Shown here one piece after another: positions 11,218-22,317 of a stretch of 64,000 nucleotides of DNA; position 1 is the first letter of the stretch; the number at the start of each line of letters is the position of its first letter. This DNA comes from Pseudoips prasinana. Its lineage: Eukaryota > Arthropoda > Insecta > Lepidoptera > Nolidae. Under the pieces are notes generated by a model. That model was not told the origin of the DNA and ran no database searches. It saw nothing but the letters and a program-made list of their open reading frames with translations. Location: contig OX621260.1 in NCBI GenBank assembly GCA_951640165.1, positions 19,238,001-19,302,000 of the forward strand. The letters run 5' to 3'. Position numbers and translations under genes: made by a program.

Positions 11218-11420
11218 TTATCTTGACAATAGCTTGATATGAGCTAGCTAAATATTATTGCTATAATAAAATAAATTTTATAAATATTTTCATACAATGT
11301 GTACCTAAATATCTATGTTACTAGAAATAATAAGGTATACAACTATATTACTACAAACATGTTCTGACTATTTACAAGCGCTTTTTTAAAGTCTACATGA
11401 ATAAAAACCTTTTTTATTTT
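11218..11420 (-). repeat. Interspersed repeat G, copy 4
   Basis: Matches 1672-1885 in the same orientation, ending in aagtctacatgaataaaaac and a T-rich run. Confidence 0.6.
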
Positions 11421-12212
11421 CCCCTAAGGATACCCACTGACCCAAAGTTTAACTATTTGTCACTCCTTTTCACCTTTACTCCTTACAGTTATATGTAAAT
11501 TTTTATATGTTAATAAATAATGAAGGAAAATTGATGCATTTATTAGTATTTTGCTCTGTTTACTGTAGAAACCACATACACTTAGACAATTTTCACATTA
11601 ATTATCCTATTCACTTAATATTCGAACTTAGAACATTTTTAAATTTGTTCCAACTCCACAAAGCATAAACTAGGCAAAAATCTAGACAAAACCATACTTG
11701 ATGATAAAAAAAATACATATAAACTGTAATTTCAGTATTAGAATGCATTCTAATAGTGTTTCATCAGCAAATCCAACAACAACTGCCTAATAAATACGTA
11801 TACAATATTGCACAATGTGTTTATAAAATTGACAATTTTTGCCGATTATAATTCAATGTCAATAGACTAGATAAGCTAGTAGAAGTGCTCAAGAAAAGCT
11901 GTTCGAGATAAACAACAAGAGCATGTTCTGTTCATTAGCCATTTCAACAAGTTTGTAGGAAAAATAATCACAACTGGACCGACAACTATTCTTATCGCCG
12001 CATCAGCTTAAATTTAAAAACAGTATACACATATCAAGGTTATCAACATTGTTATAATGCGGCGAATGCTCGTTGTCAGTAGTAAAGATATGGTAAATGG
12101 TAATATTTTAGAGCGCATATGTTTATGTACGTAACAATATGAGCGATTGTACCTTGCCTAATTTAATTACACGCAAAAATGCTCAGTTAACACACAACAA
12201 GACAATTTGACT

Positions 12213-12450
12213 TACCTGATTATATTTCACTATTGGTTCAGCATGTATCCTATCGAAAACACTTCAAGAAATATGCTTAGCACAGAAATCAATGTATTTT
12301 TCGTAATTTAAAAACGATGAGTGTCGTCAAATAAGTATGAACGAATGAATTTGATTGATTATTACTGGATTGACATACTATCTGACAGCTCTTCGGACTG
12401 TGACGAAAATATTAAATTCCCCAGTTTTTGTTGCTTATCCCCAGTTTGTG
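12213..12450 (-). other. Possible 5' non-coding exon, - strand
   Basis: The - strand carries a good splice donor, aatcag|gtaagtc, with GT at 12211-12212, at the end of repeat-poor sequence. No coding sequence or downstream exon is recognised to the left, so this is only a candidate first exon. Confidence 0.15.
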
Positions 12451-12600
12451 TAGATAGATAGATAGGTACACTTTATTGCACATCACAGAATACAATTTTT
12501 GATGTATAGACATAGTTTCAATTTATGCACAATTGGCCGTCTTATCGCATAAGAGAGATTTCTCCCAGACAACCGTTGGATGGACTAGATTAGCAATTGA
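12450..12600 (-). repeat. LINE 3' end with tetranucleotide tail
   Basis: On the - strand: tgtgcaataaagtgtacc followed by (tatc)n. This is the common poly(A)-signal-plus-microsatellite end of lepidopteran LINEs. Confidence 0.45.
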
Positions 12601-12772
12601 GAAAAGTGGCTAGCAATGTACTGTAAAATAACTTTAAATTCGATTTAAATAGATACTCAAATACATAGACTAAATAAATATATATATTAATAAAATACAT
12701 AAAAAATTATATATATATGTATATACACACTTACATACTATAAATAAATAAGTATAGGTACACCAAATATAA

Positions 12773-12986
12773 TGTTGAAGATGGACGACGACGTAGCGAG
12801 CTTGTGCCTACCTGAATGTTTTATGCGTGGCTGTATGTAGGTATATAGGTACGAGCCGGCCGATGCGCCCGCGCGCGCCCCATTATCTATTAAGTTAGTT
12901 CCTAGTTGAGTGCCGGAATAAATGCATGCGTGTTAAAGTAATCATTACGTTTTTATTTACTTGTCCCTGGATATACTCTGCCAACA
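12773..12986 (+). repeat. 5' LTR of copia element
   Basis: 214 bp, TGTTGAAGATGG...CTGCCAACA. It ends directly before the primer-binding-like sequence. Contains aataaa at about 12919 in the R/U5 region. Confidence 0.92.
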
Positions 12987-13000
12987 GGTTATGGCCCAGG
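12987..13000 (+). promoter_or_regulatory. Putative primer binding site
   Basis: ggttatggcccagg immediately follows the LTR. It resembles the initiator-tRNA-Met type PBS used by many copia elements. Inferred from position and resemblance only. Confidence 0.5.
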
Positions 13001-13095
13001 TAGACAGCAATATGAATAACACTTTCGTGTAAAATAGTGTATAAAAGTGAACATTATCGTGACATTATTTACTGTGTTGGAAAAACTAGTGCATC

Positions 13096-16000
13096 ATGTC
13101 GGCTACGATAGAAATCGATCCGCTTACGGGCGACAATTATGACACGTGGAAGATACATATGCGAGCTATTTTGAAGAAAAATGACTTGTGGGAATATGTG
13201 TCTGGTGTATTGCCGCAGCCATTACCTACGGATCCAAAATATAGTGAGTGGATGAAGATGGATGGGAAAGCGGAGTCGGACATTTTACTAGCCGTGAGTT
13301 CGAGTGAATTGCTTGCTTTGGACGGCTTGGCATCTTCGAAAGCGGTATGGGACAAGTTAAAATCTTTACATGCATCTAGTGGGCCAGCGCGAAAAGCGTC
13401 GTTGTTGAAAAGGCTTGTGTTAACTCGCATGCAGGAAGAAGATGACCTGCGTAAGCACATTGCAGATTTTTTTGACGCCGTAAAGAAGCTCAAAGAAATC
13501 GGGCTAGTGGTTATCGACGAACTACTTGCCGTGTTATTATTGTATAGTTTACCAGAGTCCTTCTCGATGTTTCGAACGGCCATTGAGACTCGTGACAATT
13601 TACCGGCGACTGAAGTGTTGAAGGTCAAAATCATGGAAGATTACGAGAGCCGTAAACCAAAAGAAGGTGGCGACTTACAAGGTGCTTTGTATGTGAATAG
13701 ACGACAACAAGCTCACAGGAATATGAACTCCACATTTAAGAAAAATAAATATCAAACATTTATAAAATGTTTTCGTTGTGGACGGCACGCTCATATTGCA
13801 AAGGACTGTAAAAGTAAATTCGAAAAGAAGAATTTTTCGGAAGATAAACAGGCTAGTAGCTATTCTACTATGCTAAGTGTTACAGAAGATGTGATGCTGA
13901 GCGATTCGAATGGAGGTACAGTGTGGTGCATTGATAGTGGGTGCACAGGACACATGTGTAATGAGAGGAATATGATAAAAAGCTTCACCAACGTGGAAAA
14001 TGAGCTAAATTTAGCAAACTCTGAGAGCACGCGAATTACTGGAACCGGTCAAGTATGTATTTCAGTAGACACTGGTAGCGAAGAGCGCCGTATTAACTTA
14101 GAAAAAGTTTTTTATGTGTCAGATTTACGCACTAATCTATTATCAGTAGCGAAAATCACAGACCATGGTTTTGAGGTGCATTTTAATAAGAATGGAGCGG
14201 TTGTACTCGACGGGAAAAATAAAGTTCACATGCGCGCTGACCGAGTTGGCAATCTTTATCATGTTCGTTTGTGTGAGAACAGTGTGAAAAACGCTGAGGT
14301 GCCAAAGAAGGGCATAGATATGTGGCACGAAAGATTAGGCCATTTAAATGAGCAAGATTTGAAGGCTCTGATGAAAAATGATTTGGTATATGACATGAAG
14401 TTTAATGATAATGAAAAATTGTCTAAGTGTGAAATATGTACCCGTGAGAAGCAAACATGCAAACCATTTCCTAAAGGTTCCGTTGATCGTACTACTGATC
14501 TACTACAGATTGTTCATTCGGATGTATGCGGTCCGATGAGAGTAAAATCATTCGGAGGTAAAAGATACTTTGTGACGTTTATCGACGATAGATCAAGGTG
14601 GTGTCAAGTATACTGTATTAGAAACAAAAGCGACGTATTTGAGACTTTCAAGGAATATAAGGCTGAAGTGGAGAACTTTACCGGGAAGAAAATTAAGAGT
14701 CTACAGTCTGATAATGGACGAGAATACGTAAACAAAGATTTTGATGATTTTCTGAAAAAGAATGGCATTACAAGGAGATTAACTGTACCACACACACCAC
14801 AGCAGAACGGGATAGCAGAAAGGAAAAACAGGACATTGATAGAAATGGCAAGATGTATGATGAGCCAGGCAGGAAGCCCACCATCATTTTGGGCTGAGGT
14901 GGTCAACACCGCGAATTATATTAGAAACAGGTGTCCTACTAAAACATTAAAAGGAGGTATACCTTTTACTGTATGGAAAGGGAAGAAACCTACAGTAAAG
15001 TATATGAGAACATTTGGTTCAAAAGTTTACTACATTGAGAAGGGGATTACGAAAGGAAAGTTTGATTCATGTTCTGAATTAGGTATATTTATGGGTTATG
15101 ATTTGCAATCTAAAGCATATCGTATCCATAATCCGAGAAACCGAAAACTAATTATAACTAGAAATGTAAAATTCTTGGATGAAACAGCATTCAAACATGA
15201 ATATAAAGAGATACTTGATGAAGAAGAAAGTATAGACACTGAAAAAGTGGTCGTCACGTTGAACAAACCTGAAAAGAAGATAGAAAACAAACGAAAACCC
15301 CCTCTAAAAGCTAGTAAAGATAAAGAAAAAATAAGGAAATCATTGGAAAGTCTAAATGATGAGACCGATTATAGATATAGTACACAAAGTAGAAGAAAAA
15401 GAGATGCTACTATTTCATGGGAAGAACTGATAGAACCTGCGAAAAGGGGTAGAGGAAGACCAATACGTGCTTGCCGTAAGAAATACATGGAATATAGACC
15501 AATAATAGATGTAAACTCAGAAAGTGAGGATGAAAATAATAAACTTTCAGATGATAGTGATGAGGATTATGTTGCGGGCATTGCGACTATTGAGCCAATG
15601 ACGTGGGATGAAGCAGAAAATTCGGATGATTCTCCGGCTTGGAGATCTGCTATAGAAGATGAATTCTTGGCGCAAATAAAGAATGGCACCTGGGAAATAG
15701 TACCGAAACCACGTGACCGAAAAGTAATTGGGACTCGTTTTGTTTTTACGACAAAAACTACTGGCGATGTAGAACGCAAAAAAGTGAGATTAGTCGCAAA
15801 AGGATGCTCACAACGGCCAGGGGAGGATTTTTATGAGACTTATTCACCCGTGGTGAGATCACCATCTATTAGAATGCTTGCCGCTATATCGGCTGAATTT
15901 GGACTTGAGATGCATCATATGGATGTCGTGACTGCATATTTGAACGGAAAACTAGAGGAAGAAGTTTTTATGGAAATACCAGAACAGTTAAAAGAAGTTT

Positions 16001-16887
16001 TAGAGAAAATAATAACTAACCAAAAGATTGGATCAAAGAAGGAGAAAATAGAAGATAAGAAGATTATAGAGACTGTTAAACGGTGGTATAAAGGTCTGAG
16101 TGATAGTGAAAGTGTGTGTTGTTCTTTAAAAAGGTCTTTGTATGGTTTGCGTCAGGCTGGATTGCAGTGGCATAAGGAGTTGGTAAGAAAGTTAAATAAT
16201 ATCGGTTTTTACTCTTTGCCTCAAGATTCGTGTATTTTTATTGCAGAGAAGTATGACAGTATTATGTTGATTGCGATTTATGTTGATGATATAATATTAT
16301 CTACAAATAATAATAAATGGCTGAAACAGGTAAAACAACAGTTATCAGACTCGTTCGAGATGAAAGATTTGGGTGAAATAAGTAATTGTTTAGGCATTCA
16401 ATTTTCTCGTGATTATGACGGCAGAGTGTGTCTTAATCAAAGTATGTATGTTGAGAAAATATTGAATCGTTTTAAGATGAGTGAATGTAAGCCTTCAATT
16501 ACACCAATGGAAAGCAATTTAAAATTAATTAAACCTGAATTTTTAGACAAAGATGTAATGAGTCAGTACCCTTATCAGAGTTTGATAGGTGCATTAATGT
16601 TTTTAGCAGTGTCGACTAGGCCCGATATTGCGTATGCCGTTAATTTTTTAAGCCAGTTTAATACTAACTATAATGTTGAGCATTGGAAAGCTGCGAAACG
16701 TGTATTAAGATATTTAAAAGGCACAATAAATTATAGTTTAGTATACAAAAGTACAGGTTTGCCCTTATTCGGCATGGTCGACGCGGACTGGGGTACAAAC
16801 ATGTTAGATAGGAAGTCGTACTCCGGCTACGCGTTTATTTTAGCGGGCGCTCCGATCAGCTGGGAAGCTGATCGGAGCGCCCGCTGA
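13096..16887 (+). CDS. Copia gag-pol polyprotein, C-terminally truncated
   Basis: 1263 codons in one frame. Order: copia-type Gag (N-terminal 200 residues), CCHC zinc knuckle CFRCGRHAHIAKDC near residue 225, protease motif CIDSGCTGHMC near 277, pre-integrase HERLGHL, integrase core with HSDVCGP (about 475), SDNGREY (about 538) and GIAERKNRT (about 575), RT with HHMDVVTAYLNG and YVDDI (about 1062), and the start of RNase H (SYSGYAFILAGAPISWE). This fits the family domain order. The frame stops at 16885-16887 inside RNase H because a 20-bp inverted duplication (16842-16861/16866-16885) replaces the next part of the domain. Sequence on the other side resumes in another frame. The element therefore probably cannot complete reverse transcription alone. 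Confidence 0.92.
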   Translation: MSATIEIDPLTGDNYDTWKIHMRAILKKNDLWEYVSGVLPQPLPTDPKYSEWMKMDGKAESDILLAVSSSELLALDGLASSKAVWDKLKSLHASSGPARKASLLKRLVLTRMQEEDDLRKHIADFFDAVKKLKEIGLVVIDELLAVLLLYSLPESFSMFRTAIETRDNLPATEVLKVKIMEDYESRKPKEGGDLQGALYVNRRQQAHRNMNSTFKKNKYQTFIKCFRCGRHAHIAKDCKSKFEKKNFSEDKQASSYSTMLSVTEDVMLSDSNGGTVWCIDSGCTGHMCNERNMIKSFTNVENELNLANSESTRITGTGQVCISVDTGSEERRINLEKVFYVSDLRTNLLSVAKITDHGFEVHFNKNGAVVLDGKNKVHMRADRVGNLYHVRLCENSVKNAEVPKKGIDMWHERLGHLNEQDLKALMKNDLVYDMKFNDNEKLSKCEICTREKQTCKPFPKGSVDRTTDLLQIVHSDVCGPMRVKSFGGKRYFVTFIDDRSRWCQVYCIRNKSDVFETFKEYKAEVENFTGKKIKSLQSDNGREYVNKDFDDFLKKNGITRRLTVPHTPQQNGIAERKNRTLIEMARCMMSQAGSPPSFWAEVVNTANYIRNRCPTKTLKGGIPFTVWKGKKPTVKYMRTFGSKVYYIEKGITKGKFDSCSELGIFMGYDLQSKAYRIHNPRNRKLIITRNVKFLDETAFKHEYKEILDEEESIDTEKVVVTLNKPEKKIENKRKPPLKASKDKEKIRKSLESLNDETDYRYSTQSRRKRDATISWEELIEPAKRGRGRPIRACRKKYMEYRPIIDVNSESEDENNKLSDDSDEDYVAGIATIEPMTWDEAENSDDSPAWRSAIEDEFLAQIKNGTWEIVPKPRDRKVIGTRFVFTTKTTGDVERKKVRLVAKGCSQRPGEDFYETYSPVVRSPSIRMLAAISAEFGLEMHHMDVVTAYLNGKLEEEVFMEIPEQLKEVLEKIITNQKIGSKKEKIEDKKIIETVKRWYKGLSDSESVCCSLKRSLYGLRQAGLQWHKELVRKLNNIGFYSLPQDSCIFIAEKYDSIMLIAIYVDDIILSTNNNKWLKQVKQQLSDSFEMKDLGEISNCLGIQFSRDYDGRVCLNQSMYVEKILNRFKMSECKPSITPMESNLKLIKPEFLDKDVMSQYPYQSLIGALMFLAVSTRPDIAYAVNFLSQFNTNYNVEHWKAAKRVLRYLKGTINYSLVYKSTGLPLFGMVDADWGTNMLDRKSYSGYAFILAGAPISWEADRSAR

Positions 16888-16892
16888 TCTGA

Positions 16893-17171
16893 TTATCGGA
16901 AGCTACTAAAGAGGCTGTGTATTTACGTGGCGTGTTGGATAATATAGGTATTAAGGTATTAAGCGCGATTAAGTTAGCTCAAACCAAAAGTTATCGCTCC
17001 CGTACTAAACATATCGACGTTAGGCACCATTTTATTCGAGATATGTGCGAGCAAAATGTTATAGATCTAAAATACTTATGTACGGAAAGAATGCCCGCAG
17101 ATGTTTTGACGAAAGGTTTGTCTGCATCAAAACATTATGAGTGTGTGCGTAACTTGGGCATTATTATTTAA
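16893..17171 (+). pseudogene. Copia RNase H remainder
   Basis: Encodes ATKEAVYLRGVLDNIG and ends with the copia RNase H tail (RTKHIDVRHHFIRDM, MPADVLTKGL). It is out of frame with the main polyprotein after the inverted duplication. Stop at 17169-17171, about 60 nt before the 3' LTR. Confidence 0.85.
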
Positions 17172-17229
17172 CTAATTAATGAATGAATCGTGTGTAAGTG
17201 TTTGGATCGCTCACTACTTCGAGGGGAGG

Positions 17230-17797
17230 TGTTGAAGATGGACGACGACGTAGCGAGCTTGTGCCTCATCATCATCATCATCATATCAGCCGAAAGACGT
17301 CCACTGCTGGACAAAGGCCTCCCTCAAAGATCTCCACAATTGCCGGTCTTGCGCTATCCGCATCCAGCGTTTTCCAGCGACCCGCACAAGATCATCGGTC
17401 CATCTTGTAGGGGGCCTGCCCACGCTGCGTCTTCCGGTTCGTGGTCGCCACTCGAGAACCTTTCTGCTCCAGCGGCCGTCGGCTCTACGAGCTATGTGCC
17501 CTGCCCACTGCCACTTCAGCTTGGCAATTCTTAGGGCTATGTCGGTGACTTTGGTTCGCCTGCGGATCTCATCATTTCTGATTCGATCTCGCAGGGAAAC
17601 TCCAAGCATAGCTTGTGCCTACCTGAATGTTTTATGCGTGGCTGTATGTAGGTATATAGGTACGAGCCGGCCGATGCGCCCGCGCGCGCCCCATTATCTA
17701 TTAAGTTAGTTCCTAGTTGAGTGCCGGAATAAATGCATGCGTGTTAAAGTAATCATTACGTTTTTATTTACTTGTCCCTGGATATACTCTGCCAACA
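17230..17797 (+). repeat. 3' LTR of copia element, interrupted
   Basis: LTR halves 17230-17266 and 17621-17797 sum to 214 bp, equal to the 5' LTR. The insertion is flanked by the 11-bp duplication agcttgtgcct (17256-17266 and 17610-17620). Confidence 0.92.
17267..17609 (-). mobile_element. RTE LINE 3' end inserted in the LTR
   Basis: On the - strand it encodes SLRDRIRNDEIRRRTKV, AKLKWQWAGHIARRADGRW, GRPPTRWTDDLVRVAG and EAFVQQWTS, then ends in (ATG)n. These are hallmarks of RTE/BovB-like LINE C-termini. 11-bp target duplication. Younger than the copia element it interrupts. Confidence 0.9.
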
Positions 17798-17859
17798 TAT
17801 AAGTATTTGAGAATAATAATAAAAAGAAAGGAAACAGTAGCAGGTTTATGATCTAAAGA

Positions 17860-19470
17860 GACAGGTAATGATTCTTTACTGAATTCTTAAAAGTGTTAAT
17901 AGACTGAGCGCGTCTTATAGGCAATGGCAGGGCATTCCACAGACGAGCTGATTGAACCGTAAATGATTTATCGAGGAAATCTGTGGAATGCCCCGATATT
18001 CTAAGTTGCAGATTCTCCCATGATCTCAAGGCCCTCAAATGTGAATTACATAGGAAGAGAGAATATGAGTATTTCAGTGGAGTCTTATAATTGATTGAGC
18101 AAGCGCAATTTTAGTGGTAGTAGGGAGAAAGTTCCGTAGTCTACGCAGCACTCCTGCAGTTGCATATAAACTGCGGCTTGTCTACTGCAGTTGAGGACAC
18201 CAATAGAGAGATGTGTCAAAATAAATCCCCAAGTTTCTTACTGTGGTACTGTATGGTATAACAGTATTGTCAAAAACTACTCGTGGAAGTTACGACCAGT
18301 CAAGTGAGGTGATTTTTCGCGGACTGCCAATAACAATTACCTGAGTTTTTGATGGGTTTACGTGGAGTTCATAGGCTTTGCTCCAATTAGAAATACGCTC
18401 CAAGTCCTTATTTATTATTGACACACCATTTGACATGGGTTGTAATGAAGCTTGTGTGTATACTTGGAGGTCGTCTGCATAAAGGTGGTAGGAAGAATCT
18501 GACAGGAAATGGAGTTAATAAATATTGAAAATAGTAGCGGAGACAGTACGCCACCCTGAGGCACGCCAGCACTCGTACTGCACCAAGATGACTTAACATC
18601 ATCGATGCGAACACGATGCCGGTGACAATCCAGCTAACTGCGAAACCAGTCAATTGCCGTAGGAGATATGTTAAGAGAGCGTAGTATGCCAGTTAGTGGT
18701 AGAAGAATATCAAAATCAACGGTATTAAATGCATTGCGAAAAACAAGCAACCGTTAATTTTCCACACTCCATACCTTGCCTGATGTCCTCCGTAATATTG
18801 ACTAGGGCTGTGGTGGTACTGTGACCGGGACGGAATCCGGATTGGTAGGGATTAAGGAGGTTCCCTGGGACCGCTGGCGTTTGGAGGAGGGGAACTCCAC
18901 TCGTCTTACATAAGCGGTTCCGGGAAGAGGTAACCTGCTGTAGCTCAGGTTGCCTAAACGCGCTTGTGCGTGAAGGGGAGGGGAGGAGGCATTTAGCCCC
19001 CTCCCGTCCCCGGAGGAGAGTCTCAGACGCTCAGTGTACAGCGGGGGTACTGGCGAGTACCCAGACCCCCCGCTACAGGCATTGTGAGGCTGGCTACCAT
19101 GGTGGTTGTAGTGCGTATCCCGGGACTAGCCCGGAGAGTCCCACATAACCCGTCGCCTCCCCAAGCGGCGGGTATGCGTAAGTTTAATGCATTTCCACCA
19201 TGTAAAAAAAAAAAAAGGTATTAAGGAGGTTATTAGAACAAAGGTAGGAATTCAGTTGATTGTAGATTAGGCGTTCTAGGACTGTGGAGAGAAAAGGAAG
19301 TATGGAGATGGGCCGAAATTCTGAAAAGGATGCTGGGTTTGGTTTCTTGGGCAGAGGAGTAATTTGAGCATCTTTCCAAGTGGATGGAAAGACGCTAGTG
19401 GATATGGAAAAATTGACTATATGACACAGAATAGGAAGGATTTCAACAAGGATAGGAATTATCATATTAC
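17860..19470 (-). pseudogene. Jockey-like LINE reverse transcriptase, degenerate
   Basis: From right to left on the - strand: RT region FPSTWKDAQITPLPKKPN and EFRPISILPFLSTVLERLIY (19465-19230), then FQSGFRPGHSTTTALVNI (about 18840-18790), a YADD-type segment (HLYADDLQVYTQ, about 18480), and C-terminal SFTVQSARLWNALPLPIRRA (about 17900-17960). Several stops and frame changes. Split at 18863-19218 by another element. Confidence 0.75.
18863..19218 (+). mobile_element. GC-rich poly(A) retroposon inside the LINE
   Basis: About 355 bp, much GC-richer than its surroundings, ending catgtaaaaaaaaaaaaa. Flanked by attaaggaggtt on both sides (18851-18862 and 19219-19230). It could be a SINE or the 3' UTR of an R1/TRAS-type LINE; I cannot decide. 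Confidence 0.75.
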
Positions 19471-20404
19471 GGCTGTACTATGTACTATGGATAGTTTGAA
19501 AACGAGGACAATTAATAGGTCTATGAACTTAATAATTCACCTACAAGGCACGGAATATTTTTATGTGTCAATGAGATATCATCAAAATGTGAGGCTGCTT
19601 TTTAACGTACCTTTTTTATTGAATTTACTGTTCTCAATAAACGCATGTATAAGCTAGTCATAGACACGGTGTAACGCCTGCGTACTAAAAACTATTTGAT
19701 TTGTTCCGCAAAAATAGGGTAAAGATGTCTAAATAAATGTTGTCAGATTAAATTTTCTCAATAAACCAAGCTTATGATTGTCACAACACTCACAACTGTT
19801 GAATAGATTTTTAGTGTGGTTTCACTAAAAATATCCTAGTTGAATTCCGTGAATGGAATAACTAATGTGAATACTTAACATACTGACTACTCTTGGCAAT
19901 AAGTTTAGAAAAAGCTAATGAATTTTTCAGTTAAATACCACTAGAGGCTCCACAGGAGAAGATTCTTATCACTTTCTATTTAATCTAACGTATTAAATCC
20001 ATGCTATTGCTGTATATTATTACTTTTACTCACGGAGGATCCATTGGTCTTGCTGCTGCACTGCAAAAATTCTACTTGACGTTCTATTATGAAAATGTAG
20101 CATATAAATGAAAGCTTGTTACTTTTAATAACTTAACGATACAACCTTATTTATGTTCAAGTTGCTGTAAGTTTAATAGATTTAAAAATAAAATGAAATT
20201 AAAAGTTATTAACGATAGGGATTTGATAATGCGCCTGCGATCTTGGTCAAAATATATTATAATTAATTGCGATTGGCCATTAAGTATAGCTTAAATTCAG
20301 TCACCACTCAATTTTTTTAATTTTACTAATTGGGACTAATGATGTTCTCACTACGACAGTTTAGAGGCGCGTATGACAGATATGAGGTGCTCATAGCCAG
20401 ATGC

Positions 20405-20650
20405 TCTCACTGGTCCGTAAGTGATTGGCGAGGTTAAGCAACTAGGCTCGCGGTCAGTCCATAGATGGGTGACCGCCAAAGTGGTTTAATTACTGAGTGT
20501 CTCCGTGGTTCGGAGGGCACGTTAAGTGGTCGGTCCCGGTTGTAGCCATTAGGCAACAGTCGTTAAGCCATGTCAGAGGCCTACTAGGCGGCTTGAACAA
20601 CTCTGACACCAGGGCAACCACTGCCCATACGATAAGTAAGCAAGTAAGTA
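20405..20650 (+). repeat. 5S rRNA-like SINE, copy 2 (best copy)
   Basis: Head: gaggttaagcaactaggctc followed by ggtcagtccatagatgggtgaccgc. This resembles the region of 5S rRNA holding the A-box and C-box of its internal promoter. The body continues through gtcggtcccggttgtagcc and gggcaaccactgcccatacg to an (agtaa)n tail. Confidence 0.65.
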
Positions 20651-21493
20651 CTACGACAGTAATGAGATTCTGTTTAGTTAACAAGTGGATAGCATTACTT
20701 GATAATGCAAATGTTCAAAAATTCTGTTACAAAACTTTCAGAAACCTCAGTTAGTCTTGTAAAAGGACTTCAGATCCATTCCATTATTTTATGGACATAA
20801 AATGACGACATTTTCTCATCAAACAATCAAGTATTTTATTAATGTTTTGTGAAGTTAATTAAGGTATTGTCCTCCAATTTAAGACCGCGGGTTTGTTACA
20901 CCATGTGCGCCTATTTAGAATTTAGTTTCCGTAATATTACGGAATATTTCAGTAGTTGGCCATCCTTAGATATAATGTCAGTGAACGATCAATCGATGAA
21001 TGAATGAGCAAAATAGAGAAAATGTCAGAATATTTTTTTCTGGTAACACAGTATGCGAGAGAGAAAAATTTAATTCAAATATAATATAATATCACCAATA
21101 TTTCAATATTTTTATAGCTATAATTTAATCATCTCATTTTATACTCATTATTTACGAAATTAGTATAAATAATTGTGATTGGTACACGTAAAATTTGGTA
21201 AAATCCGCGATATTATTGTTAGGTTTGGCAGTTTTGCTTATAATGTCATGTTACGTCTTATAGTGCTGCCATCCAAGAGGAATTTAGCCGTATGCAGGGT
21301 AAACACACAAAACCGGATAATCAACAGTCTTAATGTTAAGATAATAGTGTAATTAATTGAAGTATGGAACTTGTTTTTATTACACAACGGCGCGGGAGTG
21401 ACATTTTAATATGAATTCTTATTTGTGAAACGATAAACGTTTACAATAGGGAATAATTGTGTTAGTACTTTGTATTTGTATTATATCTATTGA

Positions 21494-21610
21494 TGGATTG
21501 GCTTGTAAGATTCGCTGGAAGGTGCGAGTAGCGCAGTATTAGCAAATGAGGAGATCTTTAGGGAAGGCCCTTGTCTAGCAGTGGATGTCTTTCGACTGAT
21601 GATGATAGAC
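21494..21610 (+). mobile_element. RTE LINE 3' tail
   Basis: + strand match to the last about 115 bp of the RTE family (ggaaggcccttgtctagcagtgg ending gactgatgatgat). Coding frame decayed. Confidence 0.65.
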
Positions 21611-21944
21611 AAGACACCATATTTGTGTATGTACATATATGAACATTAGGCTGTCCCAAGACATGAGGGAAATTTTTTTTTCACATATTCTAATACGCAT
21701 ACCCTGTTATTTTATTAGAATTGATTTCGTGAACTCAAATAATAAATATAATTGCGATTGGACAACGATAACCCGTGCTGACTTGATGCCAAACTTTGAC
21801 ATGAAAATTTGTACTGACTTACTGTAGGAGGAATTAAGAACTTTGAGAAAATGTTTACAATACACCCAAATAGTATAATATTTATTAATTTACTTAAATT
21901 AGAATTATTATTATTTAGAATACCTTTAACTTAATGCTTAGTTT

Positions 21945-22165
21945 TATAAAAAAATGTGAGCCGTCACGGGACGCCTGGCAGATGTGAAACATCGACATTA
22001 TTTTGTAAAAGTAATATGCAGAAAAGAAAATATTGTGATAGGGCCTAAATATGTAATAATGATAAAATAAAAAGTCGATTGCGCATGCGTCACGGCATGC
22101 GTCGCCACGCCAGAAATCTGTTTTACGTGCGGCTAATAGATGTTTCACATCAATATATTCCATTT
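21945..22165. repeat. Repeat H copy 2
   Basis: Shares extended blocks with 9285-9520, including gcatgcgtcgccacgccaga and the palindrome gatgtttcacatc/gatgtgaaacatc near both ends. Confidence 0.6.
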
Positions 22166-22238
22166 TTAATATAATATAAATATAATATTTAAGTAATAGT
22201 ATTAAAACTGCAATGATTATAGGTACCAATACACATAA

Positions 22239-22242
<4 letters not shown>

Positions 22243-22314
<72 letters not shown>
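22243..22314. repeat. (TA)n microsatellite
   Basis: About 70 nt of uninterrupted alternating TA. Confidence 0.95.

Positions 22315-22317
<3 letters not shown>

Larger units (their letters stand above)
12773..17797 (+). mobile_element. Ty1/copia LTR retrotransposon, nearly intact
   Basis: 214-bp LTRs (12773-12986 and 17230-17266 plus 17621-17797) start TGTTG and end CAACA. By eye they are identical once the insertion in the 3' copy is removed. The 5-bp target duplication TATAA flanks it (12768-12772, 17798-17802). One long gag-pol frame lies between, with a purine tract gaggggagg at 17221-17229. Identical LTRs imply a recent insertion. Two later lesions are visible: an inverted duplication in RNase H and an RTE tail in the 3' LTR. 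Confidence 0.93.

Noticed and set aside
17198..17410. Histidine-rich ORF (poly-His)
   Set aside because: The His run is the translated (CAT)n tail of an inverted RTE copy, not a protein feature.
22243..22314. Long TA run as a replication origin or promoter
   Set aside because: A plain microsatellite with nothing around it to support a function.
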